Source of the DNA: Candidatus Babelota bacterium
GTDB taxonomy: Bacteria; Babelota; Babeliae; Babelales; JABDEC01
NCBI GenBank assembly: GCA_013287265.1
Contig: JABDEC010000008.1
Span: 1-44,516, forward strand
DNA length: 44,516 nucleotides
Direction: 5' to 3'
Both the position numbers and the translations under genes were made by a program. Shown in pieces: positions 19,501 through 28,027 of this stretch (positions within the stretch are counted from its first letter, which is position 1; the number at the start of each line of letters is the position of its first letter). Below the pieces are notes generated by a model. That model had not been told where the DNA came from. It saw nothing but the letters and a program-made list of their open reading frames with translations, and ran no database searches.

Positions 19501-20112
19501 TATTTCTTTTTCAAGTAAAGAAATTTCCTTTTTCAATGACTCAAGGCTTGATTCAATATTGTTTTTTTCTTCATTATTACTTTTTAATTCTTCCTGAATA
19601 CTAAAAATTTCATTATGTAGCTTTTGTAAAATTTCAAAATTATAGGCTGCTTTAAATTCAATTGATTTATGCTTAAAAGAAGGATCTTTAACATAATTTT
19701 CTAAAAGAGTAATATTTTGTATTAAATTATTTAATAATTTTTTTTGATATAGTTGAGTATCAATTACAACTTGAGCAATTTCATTTAATTTAGCTAAAAT
19801 TTTATTTAAAATTTCATTATCTTTATTTGTTGGATTTTCTAATTTTTCTTTTATATCTAAAATACGTTTATTAATTTCATTTAATTCATTCTGCAGAATT
19901 TCATTGAATTCTTTATCTTTTTCTTCAATTAATTCTTTTTCTTTTCTTAAAATACTAATCTGATGAATTTTTTCCTGAACGCCTGCAGAAATAATAATTT
20001 TATCCGAACCTTTTTCTTTTTTAAAAGGCCAGAAATAATCAAAAAATCCAGCGTTCAAATCACTAAAATTTAGAATTATTAAAAATAAAAAAAATTTTTT
20101 TATTAATTTCAT
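16522..20112 (-). CDS. MscK-like mechanosensitive channel of the MscS family
   Basis: A 1196-residue channel that should open under membrane tension and release solutes. A signal peptide (1-21) leads into a very long periplasmic coiled-coil region (about 30-560) rich in Glu and Lys. A multi-helix membrane region follows (about 590-960). The C-terminal MscS core starts with the pore helix segment FLLGALAVGLAFAIKGP at about residue 1000. It continues with the beta domain (GDYVEIDEDISGVVRKI, IVPNAKVTNSAFYNWN) and a final alpha/beta domain. Length and layout match the MscK/KefA group, not the small MscS. Its ATG overlaps the stop of the RecO-like gene by four bases. Confidence 0.9.
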   Translation of the reverse strand: MKLIKKFFLFLIILNFSDLNAGFFDYFWPFKKEKGSDKIIISAGVQEKIHQISILRKEKELIEEKDKEFNEILQNELNEINKRILDIKEKLENPTNKDNEILNKILAKLNEIAQVVIDTQLYQKKLLNNLIQNITLLENYVKDPSFKHKSIEFKAAYNFEILQKLHNEIFSIQEELKSNNEEKNNIESSLESLKKEISLLEKEIKIKEREQKKFGLKTREDEEEATALKEKGEYLDLEIRLLTDKKRLVDLKIREVSQRISLIQTQVFINEALLKSTKENLAIVERGLWISEADIENVKKDLAEKKRVSTELQAKYSQEISQLSQEREKLKDEFEKLSKKYNLNPDLKNLSDWTIELKGINSEPVFYELGLINDKISTINIEIALKEAQRELEKKRLHVEETLLNILISWHKISQRKFRTEDEINNERKLYEQFKNDANRELTSYKEQINNITGLLNNHSKLINNIHDKTKSLNQRQEKFTSKYGKEAFRKSIALLAKSEEQVNLQNEVNSKIIETYSTLQGIIKDFLQDINSINAKIESIGGILLRSEYAISWESFKNIIPDLQLFIIDLKNVISSYASDVGIKKIFSNIFNLLKSPQTLFFLFIELFILFLLYILLKMILPSVYSILLSIRPNITGLFFINCLMAVAIGFIIENFLGVYIWSVFLFLIRFDFITDLGFKVLFYLFSIFYLCFLTSKFKKYLVEFNVRNNYILLSPNFQHRFNLVFSFFIYSTIIIFFFRESFLTITYGKSDLSTILLAIYSIIFRACLIFLIGKEEILGLIQAKGPIWDWIRNFINKFYYFILLAIVAIMVISDPYIGGFSKLVSFILWGILFTVFLFIGIWWSQIFIRRISSNIFFLVDEDGNVKERFHHAKTFFGLFSITSFILFALLVIFIGAKIWNIPFSFEKITLFVDKSIFAVRGEEGPIPITLRSFLTIFSFFFFGFVLAWFINRFILRKMFDVLVVEQGVRNTISSISNYLIIIIVLLVGFFRVGLGGLIPFLLGALAVGLAFAIKGPANDFIGYFILLVERSIKIGDYVEIDEDISGVVRKISPRSIVIRKKNSVSVIVPNAKVTNSAFYNWNYVAGFFAFNDIILTVPLNVDPIEVKAILFKVLDQHPDVLKSPNPVIRLDNFSDNGYTFMVRGFLSSVNVLNQWDIASDIRISIVKALREKNIQMASPVRQIFIESDFDKSKK

Positions 20113-20693
20113 GTTATTGCTATTTCATTTAAAAATTTAAATGTCTTAAATGCTCTTATATGTGGATGCATATTAATACAATTAATTATCCATGTATTTA
20201 ATTCTTTTTCAATTGTTAAATTTATTGTTTCATTTACCGCTCTGTCAATAGGAAGATACATAATGTAATCAAAAGTTGAACTAGTATTTATTTCAGGATA
20301 AAAACCCAATATCAAAAAAAATTTTGATAAAAAAATCTTTTGAACTTGCAATGTCTGAATTTTATCAAATGAAATATATAAAAAATTTAAATAATCAAAT
20401 AATTCATAAAAAGAAATGCCGAAAGGTAAAAAATAGTTACACAATTCCAACACATTATGAAAAAACATTAAATTTGATTTTTCTATGCATGGCATTTCAA
20501 TAAAATAAATATCTTTAATTATTTGAAACGTATTATTTTGGCTAAAATTATAACTAAACAACATTCCATTTGATAAAATAATATCTTTTCTTAAAACAGA
20601 TGCTTCAATTTTGCCCAGCGTTTTATCAAAAATTGTTACTCTTTGATTTATAGGAAAATTAGATTTTAAAACAATCGCTAAATTTTGAACCAT
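20109..20693 (-). CDS. RecO-like protein (tentative)
   Basis: A 194-residue protein. The N-terminal 40 residues (LAIVLKSN, then VTIFDKTLGKIEASV) follow the pattern of the RecO OB-fold: GIVLK, LVTLFTxxxGKI. RecO loads RecA onto SSB-coated DNA. The middle is helical and hydrophobic, as in the RecO C-terminal domain. It is shorter than usual RecO (about 240), and I see no Cys cluster. The identification is by pattern only. The stop overlaps the start of the mechanosensitive channel gene, so both are in one operon without an obvious functional link. Confidence 0.45.
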   Translation of the reverse strand: MVQNLAIVLKSNFPINQRVTIFDKTLGKIEASVLRKDIILSNGMLFSYNFSQNNTFQIIKDIYFIEMPCIEKSNLMFFHNVLELCNYFLPFGISFYELFDYLNFLYISFDKIQTLQVQKIFLSKFFLILGFYPEINTSSTFDYIMYLPIDRAVNETINLTIEKELNTWIINCINMHPHIRAFKTFKFLNEIAIT

Positions 20694-20895
20694 TTTTTAT
20701 TAATTTTTTAAATTTTATTTATACAAATTTATCTTGAAAAAGATAATAAAAGCAAGCTTTAAAATAAGAAGTTTTTATTAAATATTTGTCCTTTAAGCCA
20801 TTAATATAACATAAATTAATTAAAGTTGGAATTTGTATATAATTAATCTTTTCTATTTGTAACAATGTACCTTACTTTATCTGTTTAGTTACTAC

Positions 20896-20923
20896 TTGAA
20901 TTATTTGTAAAAATTGCTATTAT
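20896..20923 (+). promoter_or_regulatory. Candidate promoter upstream of secreted orphan
   Basis: TTGAAT and TATTAT are separated by 16 bases, ending 47 bases before the ATG at 20971. The remaining 277-base gap between divergent genes holds no ORF or structure that I can support. Confidence 0.35.
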
Positions 20924-20970
20924 AAAAGAATAATGCAACTAAACTATTTTAAATCTATAGGGGTAAAATT

Positions 20971-21294
20971 ATGTTTAAAAAGATCTTGTTTTTAACAGTT
21001 TCCATTTTTTCAATTAATGCTTTAAAAGCTCAAAATTGGTCAATTGAAAAAATAAAAAAAATACATTCTTATGATAGTGATGGAGATACAATAGAAGAAA
21101 TACATGCAATTATTTCAACCGCAGTCTGGTCTACAGTAAAAAAAGCTGAATTACGCTTAAGACATAATGAAACTCAAAGTAAATTTGAAGCTGCATACTT
21201 AGACGGAAAGGGTGAACTAAATCTATTAACTCAAGATTCAGCAAAGACTTGGTATGAAATAATTAAACATTATAAAAATAAAAAAAGAAATTAA
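20971..21294 (+). CDS. Small secreted orphan protein
   Basis: A 107-residue protein with a signal peptide (KKILFLTVSIFSINALKA, probable cleavage after KAQ). The mature part has an acidic stretch (SYDSDGDTIEE) and a basic C-terminus. I recognise no family. AGGGG precedes the ATG. It is followed after 27 bases by another secreted protein gene in the same direction, and the pair looks co-transcribed from the candidate promoter at 20896. Confidence 0.6.
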   Translation: MFKKILFLTVSIFSINALKAQNWSIEKIKKIHSYDSDGDTIEEIHAIISTAVWSTVKKAELRLRHNETQSKFEAAYLDGKGELNLLTQDSAKTWYEIIKHYKNKKRN

Positions 21295-21321
21295 ATTTTC
21301 TATTAAATGGAGGAAAATAAA

Positions 21322-21720
21322 ATGAAAACTAAAATTAAATCTTTAATTTTATTAATTGCGTCTTTAACATTTGCGAATTCAAATGGCTTACAATTAACAT
21401 TAGATCAAAAAACTTATTATATAATTCCAAATCAATCGAGATTGAACATTTTAGATAATAAAGAAGTATTTTTTTGGCGCTGGAATACACCTCATGGACA
21501 TACACCTATAAGCGTAATTAAAATAAATCTTGAAAAAAAGAATTTGATAACATATAAAATTATTAAATTTGATAAAAAAGATAAAAGTTTAATATCATTT
21601 ACAAAACTCACTGGAATAAAAATACACGAAGATTTATATTGCAAAAAAGATGGAAAAGAAATTGAAAATTTAAAAGAAGAATTAGTTAAACAAATAGTTA
21701 GCTATTTTGCAAAAAGTTAA
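21322..21720 (+). CDS. Small secreted orphan protein
   Basis: A 132-residue protein with a signal peptide (KIKSLILLIASLTFANS). The mature part contains several predicted strands (LQLTLDQKTYYIIP, EVFFWRWNTPHGH) and ends with a charged helix. I place the start at 21322, since GGAGG lies eight bases before it. An in-frame ATG at 21307 overlaps that ribosome-binding site and is less likely. The 3' end overlaps the Nudix gene on the opposite strand by 23 bases. No recognised domain. Confidence 0.6.
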   Translation: MKTKIKSLILLIASLTFANSNGLQLTLDQKTYYIIPNQSRLNILDNKEVFFWRWNTPHGHTPISVIKINLEKKNLITYKIIKFDKKDKSLISFTKLTGIKIHEDLYCKKDGKEIENLKEELVKQIVSYFAKS

Positions 21721-22318
21721 AAACTAATTGGCTCCAACTTTCCATATTTTCAAGATATTGTTGGCAATCTTGCATAGAAAGCAGATTGCCACTTTTTAAT
21801 TCTGATTTTACTTTAATTTGCTCAGAATCACCTTCTAATAAAAATACAAAACCAATATGAACTTTGCCTACTTCATTTGAATCATCATTTAAAATTCCGA
21901 TTGGTTTAATATTTAATTTGCCCTGATATTCAACTTCTTCATGAAATTCTCTTGTTGCCCAATCAATAATAGAATTTGTTGTCATATCTTCTTGTCTTAT
22001 ATGTCCACCAATTCCTAAGGAAAATTTATTTCGCAATCTAGTTTCTGTTGCTTGTGTTCTGCGTTGCATTAAAAATAATTTACTCTCATGAGTAAAAACT
22101 AAATATGGAATAATTTGTTTATAAGCCGGATCTTGTTCCATTAATGATCTTGGTAAAAATTCTTTTTTGTTTTGGATAATTTTTAAATAGCTTTCAAAAT
22201 CTACCTTTTTTATACCCTGCCATGCACCATCGTTTTCAAATAAAAAATTTCTTTTTACAACTAAAATTAATTCATCCTTCACTAAATTTTGCGCAGGAAT
22301 ATTTTTTGAAATTTGCAT
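21698..22318 (-). CDS. Nudix-family phosphohydrolase
   Basis: A 206-residue protein. It has a Nudix signature near residues 104-131: G104-G-H, then twelve residues, WATREFHEEVEY with the REFHEEV core (R123-E124, E127-E128). Preceding strands carry LMQRR and RNKFSLGIGGHI. Nudix enzymes cleave nucleoside diphosphates linked to another group and need Mg2+. The extra N-terminal part of about 70 residues and the GIGGH form resemble the COG4112 group of predicted phosphoesterases, from memory. It is cytosolic. The substrate cannot be read from the sequence. A GC-rich hairpin sits in its leader (22338-22382). Confidence 0.85.
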   Translation of the reverse strand: MQISKNIPAQNLVKDELILVVKRNFLFENDGAWQGIKKVDFESYLKIIQNKKEFLPRSLMEQDPAYKQIIPYLVFTHESKLFLMQRRTQATETRLRNKFSLGIGGHIRQEDMTTNSIIDWATREFHEEVEYQGKLNIKPIGILNDDSNEVGKVHIGFVFLLEGDSEQIKVKSELKSGNLLSMQDCQQYLENMESWSQLVFNFLQNS

Positions 22319-22337
22319 TTAAAAATCCTTTAAATAG

Positions 22338-22382
22338 ATATTTCTTATTAAGGCCCTGGTATGCCAAGGCCGCTTCAAATAT
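22338..22382 (-). promoter_or_regulatory. Structured leader hairpin before the Nudix gene
   Basis: On the minus strand GGCCTTGG pairs with CCAGGGCC around the loop CATA (22352-22371), eight pairs with one G-T. An outer ATATTT/AAATAT pair (22338-22343 with 22377-22382) encloses it. It is strikingly GC-rich for this gap and ends 20 bases before the start codon, with AAAGGA between. There is no T-run directly after it, so it is not an obvious terminator. Confidence 0.5.
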
Positions 22383-22457
22383 TCTACCTTTTCCATCGCT
22401 TTGGTGACATTAAACTAGAATAAGAATAAAAAAATAACAAGAAATATCTTTAATTTT

Positions 22458-23684
22458 TTAATTAATCATTTCCTTAACTAAAGTTTTTAATTTTGTCTTA
22501 AAATTTTTAGTTTTAAAATTATTCATTCTGTCTTTAATTAATTTGATTTCATCTTCATTCTTAAGTAATTTTTCCAGAAATTTGTTTACCTGATTAAAAT
22601 TAGTAATAACTTTGCCAAGATCATGTTTTCTTACAAATTCAGAACTTATTTTTTCCCATTTTAAGCTGATAGACGTATTATCAATTAAAACCGGCAAATT
22701 CATTTGAATTGCTTCACATAAAGAAGTTGGGCCTGATTTTGTAATTAATAAATCAGAAATTGCCATTAAATCTGCAGCTTTATCCGTAAATCCTATTACT
22801 GAAGTGGTTATATTTTTAGGTAATTTAATTTTTTTTAATTGCTCAATTAAGCTTTCTTCTCTTCCAATACAGACAATTAAATGCAAATTCAATTTACTTT
22901 TACTTATTTTTTTTACATATGAATAAACCGCTGAAGATCCAGTTGCACCCATTAAAATCATTATAACTTTTTTATCTTTAGGAATTGAAAATTCTTTTTT
23001 TATTTTTTGTTTATCTTTTTTTTCCAAAAAAGTCGATCTTAATGGGAATCCCAGAAATTTAATTCTCTCTTCAGGAATTAAATCTTCATCAATTTTTTCT
23101 AATAAAAGCGAATCATCAAAAGGTAAAGAGAGTGCAAATTTTTCATAATCATTTGCGTTTATGTCTAAAATATATGTCCTTGCATCCATATCTGCAGGAA
23201 CAATTAAAAATGGAACTTTATATTCTTTAGCAACAGTAAAAGTTGCAGAATTTGTGTAGGGTACTACTGAAATTATCATATCAGGCTTATTGTTTTGAAT
23301 ATATTTTTGCAAACATTTGATCATTCTTCTTTGATGTGTTCGGGTATAATATTCACCAAAATCACCAAGAAGATTAATCATTCTGTTCCATCTATTTTTT
23401 AAGAAAAAGTTATATAAATCTTCCCCTTTTACGGTATTAAAACTAAGTCTATTTATTGGATCAAGAGATTCAAAAATATCCTCAAATGGATTTACAATTA
23501 AAATTTCATAATCATTTTTTAAATAATAAGTAATTGCTTGAGATGCAGATTTATGTGCTCCACCGCCTTTACTTGTAAAAATCGCTATTTTTTTCTTTTG
23601 TGGTGTTGGTATTTTTTGATCCGCATTTATTGTTAGACTTGAAAATAACAAACTAAAAAAATAAATATTTAAACTAAATTTCAT
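22458..23684 (-). CDS. Diacylglycerol glycosyltransferase-like protein with signal peptide
   Basis: A 408-residue member of the MGDG-synthase/UgtP-like group (GT28), which moves a sugar from UDP-sugar to diacylglycerol. The N-terminal acceptor domain has TSKGGGAHKSAS, matching the usual SxGGGHxxAA with one extra Ala. The C-terminal donor domain has MGATGSSAVYSYVKK and TKSGPTSLCEAIQMNLPVLI, the typical donor-binding segment. Unusually, it begins with a signal peptide (KFSLNIYFFSLLFSSLTINA) before the first strand KKIAIFTSKG. Family members normally work on the cytosolic face, where nucleotide sugars are. Either the segment is only an anchor or the enzyme is exported, perhaps to use host UDP-sugars. 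It stands alone between Nudix and leuS genes. Confidence 0.85.
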   Translation of the reverse strand: MKFSLNIYFFSLLFSSLTINADQKIPTPQKKKIAIFTSKGGGAHKSASQAITYYLKNDYEILIVNPFEDIFESLDPINRLSFNTVKGEDLYNFFLKNRWNRMINLLGDFGEYYTRTHQRRMIKCLQKYIQNNKPDMIISVVPYTNSATFTVAKEYKVPFLIVPADMDARTYILDINANDYEKFALSLPFDDSLLLEKIDEDLIPEERIKFLGFPLRSTFLEKKDKQKIKKEFSIPKDKKVIMILMGATGSSAVYSYVKKISKSKLNLHLIVCIGREESLIEQLKKIKLPKNITTSVIGFTDKAADLMAISDLLITKSGPTSLCEAIQMNLPVLIDNTSISLKWEKISSEFVRKHDLGKVITNFNQVNKFLEKLLKNEDEIKLIKDRMNNFKTKNFKTKLKTLVKEMIN

Positions 23685-23765
23685 CAGAAAAGGTCCTTAA
23701 TTTCTAATTTTAATTTATTAAAAGATTAACCTTTAAGATAACATTTTTGTAAAAGTTAGTATAAC

Positions 23766-23794
23766 TTGCCAAAATAAGCTATTACTGAGATAAT
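23766..23794 (+). promoter_or_regulatory. Candidate promoter of leuS
   Basis: TTGCCA and GATAAT are separated by 17 bases, 39 bases before the leuS start. The same TTGCCA box with a 17-base spacer occurs before rpsA. Confidence 0.45.
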
Positions 23795-23832
23795 AAAATA
23801 ATCCCAAATTAGTTGCAATTCAGGTTAATCTT

Positions 23833-26277
23833 ATGAAATACGATTTTCAATCTATAGAAAAAAAATGGAAAAAAATCTGGGCTGACAATCCCATAGCTCA
23901 ATCAAAACCAACCGGAGATGGAAAAAAATTTTATTGTTTAGACATGTTTCCTTACCCATCAGGTTCTGGTTTACATGTAGGTCATTGGCGAGGTTACACC
24001 TTATCTGATATTTACGCACGAATAAAATGGCTTGAAGGTTATAACATTTTACACCCAATGGGATGGGATGCTTTTGGATTACCTGCAGAAAATGATGCAA
24101 TTAAAAAAGGAATTCAACCAAAAATAAGCACAGCTCAAAATATTGCAATTTTCAAAAAACAATTGGCTGACCTTGGAGCAATTTATGATTGGTCAAAAGA
24201 AATAAACACTACTGACCCAAATTATTATAAATGGACTCAATGGATATTTCTTAAAATGTACAACGCAGGTCTTGCATATCAGGCGCAAACTCCAATTAAT
24301 TGGTGTCCATCATGCTTAACGGGTCTTGCAAATGAAGAAGTCATCAATGGAGCATGTGAAAGATGCGGGACAAAAGTAGAAATAAAAGAAATCAGGCAAT
24401 GGATTTTAAGAATAACTGATTATGCAGAAAAATTACTTTCCGGCCTTGATAAATTAGATTGGCCGGAAAAAGTAAAATTAATGCAAAAAAATTGGATCGG
24501 AAAAAGTGAAGGTCTAAATATAACATTCAAAACGGAAAATAATTTTGAAATTACCGTTTTTACCACAAGACCAGATACAATTCACGGCACAACATTTTTA
24601 GTGCTTGCACCAGACCATGATTTAGTAGAAAAATTAATAAAAAAAGAACAATTAAAATCAGTTAAAGATTATCAAAAACAAGCTTCAGCATTAACACATG
24701 AAGAAAAAATTGCGCAACAAAGAATAAAAACCGGCGTTTTTATAGGTTCTTATGCAATTAATCCTGTTAATAACCAAAAAATACCAATTTATTTGGCAGA
24801 TTATGTTTTAAAAGATTATGGTAAGGGCGCGGTAATGGGAGTACCTGGTGATGATGAAAGAGATTTGCATTTTGCGCAAAAAAACAACTTACCAATTATT
24901 CAACAAATTAAACCTTATAAAATCTTACCAAAATATTTAGATGAAAATGGAAACCAGATTTGTACTTATGAAGCTGATGGCACGTTAATAAATTCAGGCC
25001 AATTTGATGGACTTGATGCAAAAACAGAAGGTATAAAAAAAGTAAGTGAATATTTGGTAAAAATAGGCGCAGCAAAAAAAGTTGTCAGCTATAAACTTAG
25101 AGATTGGGTTTTTTCACGCCAACGTTATTGGGGTGAACCAATTCCATTAATTCATTGCAAAAATTGTGGAATTGTTCCAGTACCTGAAGATCAACTACCT
25201 GTTGAACTCCCTCAAGTTGAAAAATATCAACCAACCGGAACTGGTGAATCTCCTTTGGCAGCAATTTCTGAATGGGTAAATACAACATGCCCAAAATGCA
25301 AAGGACCAGCAAAAAGAGAAACAAATACCATGCCACAATGGGCAGGTTCTTGCTGGTATTTTTTAAGATATCCAAATCCGCATCTTAAAGATAAGCCATT
25401 TGATGAAAAAGATATGAATTATTGGCTTCCTGTTGATCTTTATGTTGGTGGAATTGAGCATGCAATTTTGCATCTTTTATATTCAAGATTCTATGTAAAA
25501 GTTCTTTATGATTTGAAATATTTACCATTTGATGAACCTTTTTCACATCTTTTTAATCAAGGAATGGTGCTTAAACTTTCTGCAAAATCAGGTTTAGTTG
25601 AAAAAATGTCTAAATCTAAAGGCAATGTTGTAAATCCTGATGAGATTGTACAGAATTATGGTTCAGATGCACTTAGAATGTACATTTTATTTATGGGCCC
25701 ACCGGAGTTGGATTGTGAATGGCAAGATTCCGGATTGGAAGGCATAAAAAGATTTTTAAATAAATTGTGGAACTTTGTCACAGATGCAAACAATATTACA
25801 ATTGATGAAAATGAGTCCATTGAAACAAAAAAAAGGTTTCATAAATTTTTAAAAGATTACCAAGAAAGATTAACTCACTTTAAACCAAATACTGCAATTT
25901 CAGCTATGATGGAATGGTTGAATGATATCACCTCAAAGAATGAAAAATTAGGTAAAACAAATTTAGAAAATCTTTTAATTTCACTTTCTGTTCTAGCGCC
26001 ATTTGTTACGAGCGAACTTTTAGAAAAATTATTAAATAAGAAATTGCAAGATTGTAAATGGCCTGTTTATGATGCAAAATTGGCGGCAGAGAATTTGACT
26101 ACAATTGCGGTACAAGTTAATGGAAAATTACGTGCTAACATTGAAGTTATTACAGGTTCAGATCAAACAAAAGTTGAAGAATTGGCAAAAACAGAAATCT
26201 CAAAATGGCTTGAAAATAAAGAAATTATAAAAGTTATTTTTGTTAAAGATAAAATTATAAACTTTGTAATCAAATAA
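23833..26277 (+). CDS. leuS: Leucyl-tRNA synthetase
   Basis: A class I aminoacyl-tRNA synthetase that charges tRNA-Leu. It is 814 residues, within the bacterial range. Features in order: the HIGH motif as H48-V-G-H51; a zinc-knuckle pair CPSC and CERCG (about residues 158-182); an editing domain with [12 protein letters not shown] and the GVPGDDERD loop; the conserved [21 protein letters not shown] at about 591; and the anticodon-binding C-terminus. The intact editing motifs suggest normal proofreading. It is a single gene with its own candidate promoter and a strong terminator right at its stop codon. Confidence 0.99.
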   Translation: MKYDFQSIEKKWKKIWADNPIAQSKPTGDGKKFYCLDMFPYPSGSGLHVGHWRGYTLSDIYARIKWLEGYNILHPMGWDAFGLPAENDAIKKGIQPKISTAQNIAIFKKQLADLGAIYDWSKEINTTDPNYYKWTQWIFLKMYNAGLAYQAQTPINWCPSCLTGLANEEVINGACERCGTKVEIKEIRQWILRITDYAEKLLSGLDKLDWPEKVKLMQKNWIGKSEGLNITFKTENNFEITVFTTRPDTIHGTTFLVLAPDHDLVEKLIKKEQLKSVKDYQKQASALTHEEKIAQQRIKTGVFIGSYAINPVNNQKIPIYLADYVLKDYGKGAVMGVPGDDERDLHFAQKNNLPIIQQIKPYKILPKYLDENGNQICTYEADGTLINSGQFDGLDAKTEGIKKVSEYLVKIGAAKKVVSYKLRDWVFSRQRYWGEPIPLIHCKNCGIVPVPEDQLPVELPQVEKYQPTGTGESPLAAISEWVNTTCPKCKGPAKRETNTMPQWAGSCWYFLRYPNPHLKDKPFDEKDMNYWLPVDLYVGGIEHAILHLLYSRFYVKVLYDLKYLPFDEPFSHLFNQGMVLKLSAKSGLVEKMSKSKGNVVNPDEIVQNYGSDALRMYILFMGPPELDCEWQDSGLEGIKRFLNKLWNFVTDANNITIDENESIETKKRFHKFLKDYQERLTHFKPNTAISAMMEWLNDITSKNEKLGKTNLENLLISLSVLAPFVTSELLEKLLNKKLQDCKWPVYDAKLAAENLTTIAVQVNGKLRANIEVITGSDQTKVEELAKTEISKWLENKEIIKVIFVKDKIINFVIK

Positions 26278-26304
26278 AAAAGACGCCACTAGGACGTCTT
26301 TTTT
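26276..26304 (+). terminator. Terminator of leuS
   Basis: AAAAAAGACG pairs with CGTCTTTTTT around a 9-base loop. The A side overlaps the TAA-following As of leuS, and the T side gives the U-run. It can work in both directions, and it lies 21 bases from the end of the converging ankyrin gene. Confidence 0.88.
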
Positions 26305-26324
26305 ATGTTTTTTAATTATTTTGT

Positions 26325-27905
26325 TTAAATATCTAAGTTAATTATAGGTTCACTTTGCTCAGCAGCTTCTTCAGAAACTACCGGAGTCGCAGCTAAAGTA
26401 GCTTGTCTTTCAGCAGCAGCTTGTGCGGCTAATCTTTCAGCTTCAGCAGTAGCAGCTTGTCTTGCAGCTTCAGCGGCAGCAGCTTTCTCAGCAGCAATTT
26501 GTTCAGCCAATCTTGCAGCAGCTTGTCTTTCAACAGCTTCTTGACCAGCTTGAACCATATTACTTAAATTATTAGCATGTTCAGTAATATCTTGAGCTAC
26601 TTCTTCAATACCTCGAGCTAATTTAGCAGCAGCAGCTTCTTCAGCAGCTCTTTCAATAGCAGCTTGTTTTGCAACTTCAGCAGTTTCTTGTGTTAAAATA
26701 GCAGAACCTTTTTCAGCATTTTCAGCTAAAAAATTAAAATGGTTAGCTAATTCAGCACTACCACCGAAAGCCATTAAAAGTATTAATCTTTTATGAATAT
26801 TATCAAAGAAAGATTTGATACCTTCTTTATTGATATTACCTTTTCTATACTCATTTATTGTTAATGCTAAAGCTATTGAACCTGCAATACCAGCTGTTTT
26901 TTTCATGCTTGGCAATAAACTCAATGCAGATTTTCCAGCAACATTAGCATAAGTAGCAAAATGTTTAATTCCATCCCAATTTTTATAAGCTTGATAAGCA
27001 AGTGTACCAAGAGTTGCAACTCCAGCTACAGCTGCAGATTTGCCTTTATTTGCATTGACAAAATCAGAACATCTTGTAAATAAATCTTTTAACAATTCTT
27101 TGTTAAAGTTTTGATATGCCATTTTACCTGCATAACCAAGACCCGCAGCACCTAAAACTTTAGCACCATTTTTCAATGTTAATACTGAAGTTTTTGATGT
27201 TTCGTCTAAATCAGCAAATAAAAGTTCATTTTCTTTAGCTTGTGCTAATTGTTCATTTGCACGTTTTGCTGTTGCTCGTCTAGCTAATTCTTGAGCTCGC
27301 TCTGTTCTATCGATTACCAGAGCAGCTTTTCCAGCAGCAACTACATCTTGTAATGACAATTGTCTTGTTGTTCCTTGAGCTTGAAGTTGTTCTGCTTGTT
27401 GTTTAACATCTGCTAAGCCTTTTTGGTCAGCATCTGTTCTTGCAGAAGGTTTTTGTTTTCTAGGTTTATTATCACCTAATAATAATTCCATAGTTGGCTT
27501 ATAATTTCTTTGAAATGCTAAATCAAATGCAGTTTCATCTGTATTATTTTTTAAATGTTTATTTGCACCTTGATTAACTAAAAATTGAACAATTGCATCT
27601 CTATTTTGCTTAGCAAAATACACTGCACAATGCAAAGCAGTAAAAGCATTACTTTTATCTTGAATATCTAATTCAATACCTAAATTTAATACTAAATCTT
27701 GAACAGCTTGCAAATCACCGTTCATTGCTGCTAAATGTAATGCTGTACGATTATTTTCATTTACGCAATTAGGGTTGTTTTGTAAATTCGGAAATATTTG
27801 TATATATTGTCTTAAACTTGGACAAAAACTTCCTAAATCCATAGCCTGCATTGATTGGAATGCTAAAGCAACCAATAATGCTTTAATTAAATTTAACCTT
27901 TTCAT
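26325..27905 (-). CDS. Secreted ankyrin-repeat protein with Ala-rich coiled coil
   Basis: A 526-residue protein. A signal peptide (KALLVALAFQSMQA) is followed by Met-Asp. Residues about 50-150 hold three ankyrin repeats (NRTALHLAAMNGDLQAV, FTALHCAVYFAKQNRD, DETAFDLAFQRNY). The middle (about 240-370) has several Ala/Gly-rich hydrophobic segments (VLGAAGLGYAG, AAVAGVATLGTLAY, AGIAGSIALALTI) that could insert in a membrane. The last 130 residues are an Ala/Glu-rich coiled coil with the repeated AERLAAQAA style. Ankyrin repeats bind proteins, and in intracellular bacteria such proteins are often delivered to the host. A strong AAATGGAGG ribosome-binding site precedes the ATG. Confidence 0.85.
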   Translation of the reverse strand: MKRLNLIKALLVALAFQSMQAMDLGSFCPSLRQYIQIFPNLQNNPNCVNENNRTALHLAAMNGDLQAVQDLVLNLGIELDIQDKSNAFTALHCAVYFAKQNRDAIVQFLVNQGANKHLKNNTDETAFDLAFQRNYKPTMELLLGDNKPRKQKPSARTDADQKGLADVKQQAEQLQAQGTTRQLSLQDVVAAGKAALVIDRTERAQELARRATAKRANEQLAQAKENELLFADLDETSKTSVLTLKNGAKVLGAAGLGYAGKMAYQNFNKELLKDLFTRCSDFVNANKGKSAAVAGVATLGTLAYQAYKNWDGIKHFATYANVAGKSALSLLPSMKKTAGIAGSIALALTINEYRKGNINKEGIKSFFDNIHKRLILLMAFGGSAELANHFNFLAENAEKGSAILTQETAEVAKQAAIERAAEEAAAAKLARGIEEVAQDITEHANNLSNMVQAGQEAVERQAAARLAEQIAAEKAAAAEAARQAATAEAERLAAQAAAERQATLAATPVVSEEAAEQSEPIINLDI

Positions 27906-28027
27906 AAATAACCTCCATTTATCGGTTTTTAATTATTCTATAATCCAATATAGCATAGATATAATTAATTTCAAGTAGTCAATATATGGATTTTCTAAAA
28001 AGGTTATTTTCAGGTTAAAATTGATAT

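Noticed and set aside
22319-22457. Gap with a GC-rich stem considered as a tRNA or a 4.5S/SRP RNA
   Set aside because: No cloverleaf, no TTCGA T-loop, and no GGAAGGAAGCA-like SRP core. Only the hairpin can be supported.
25097-25375. Open frame antisense to leuS
   Set aside because: It lies entirely within the strongly conserved synthetase coding sequence and has no ribosome-binding site, so it is a shadow frame. The same holds for the other antisense frames in uvrB, rpsA, atpA and the M3 peptidase gene.
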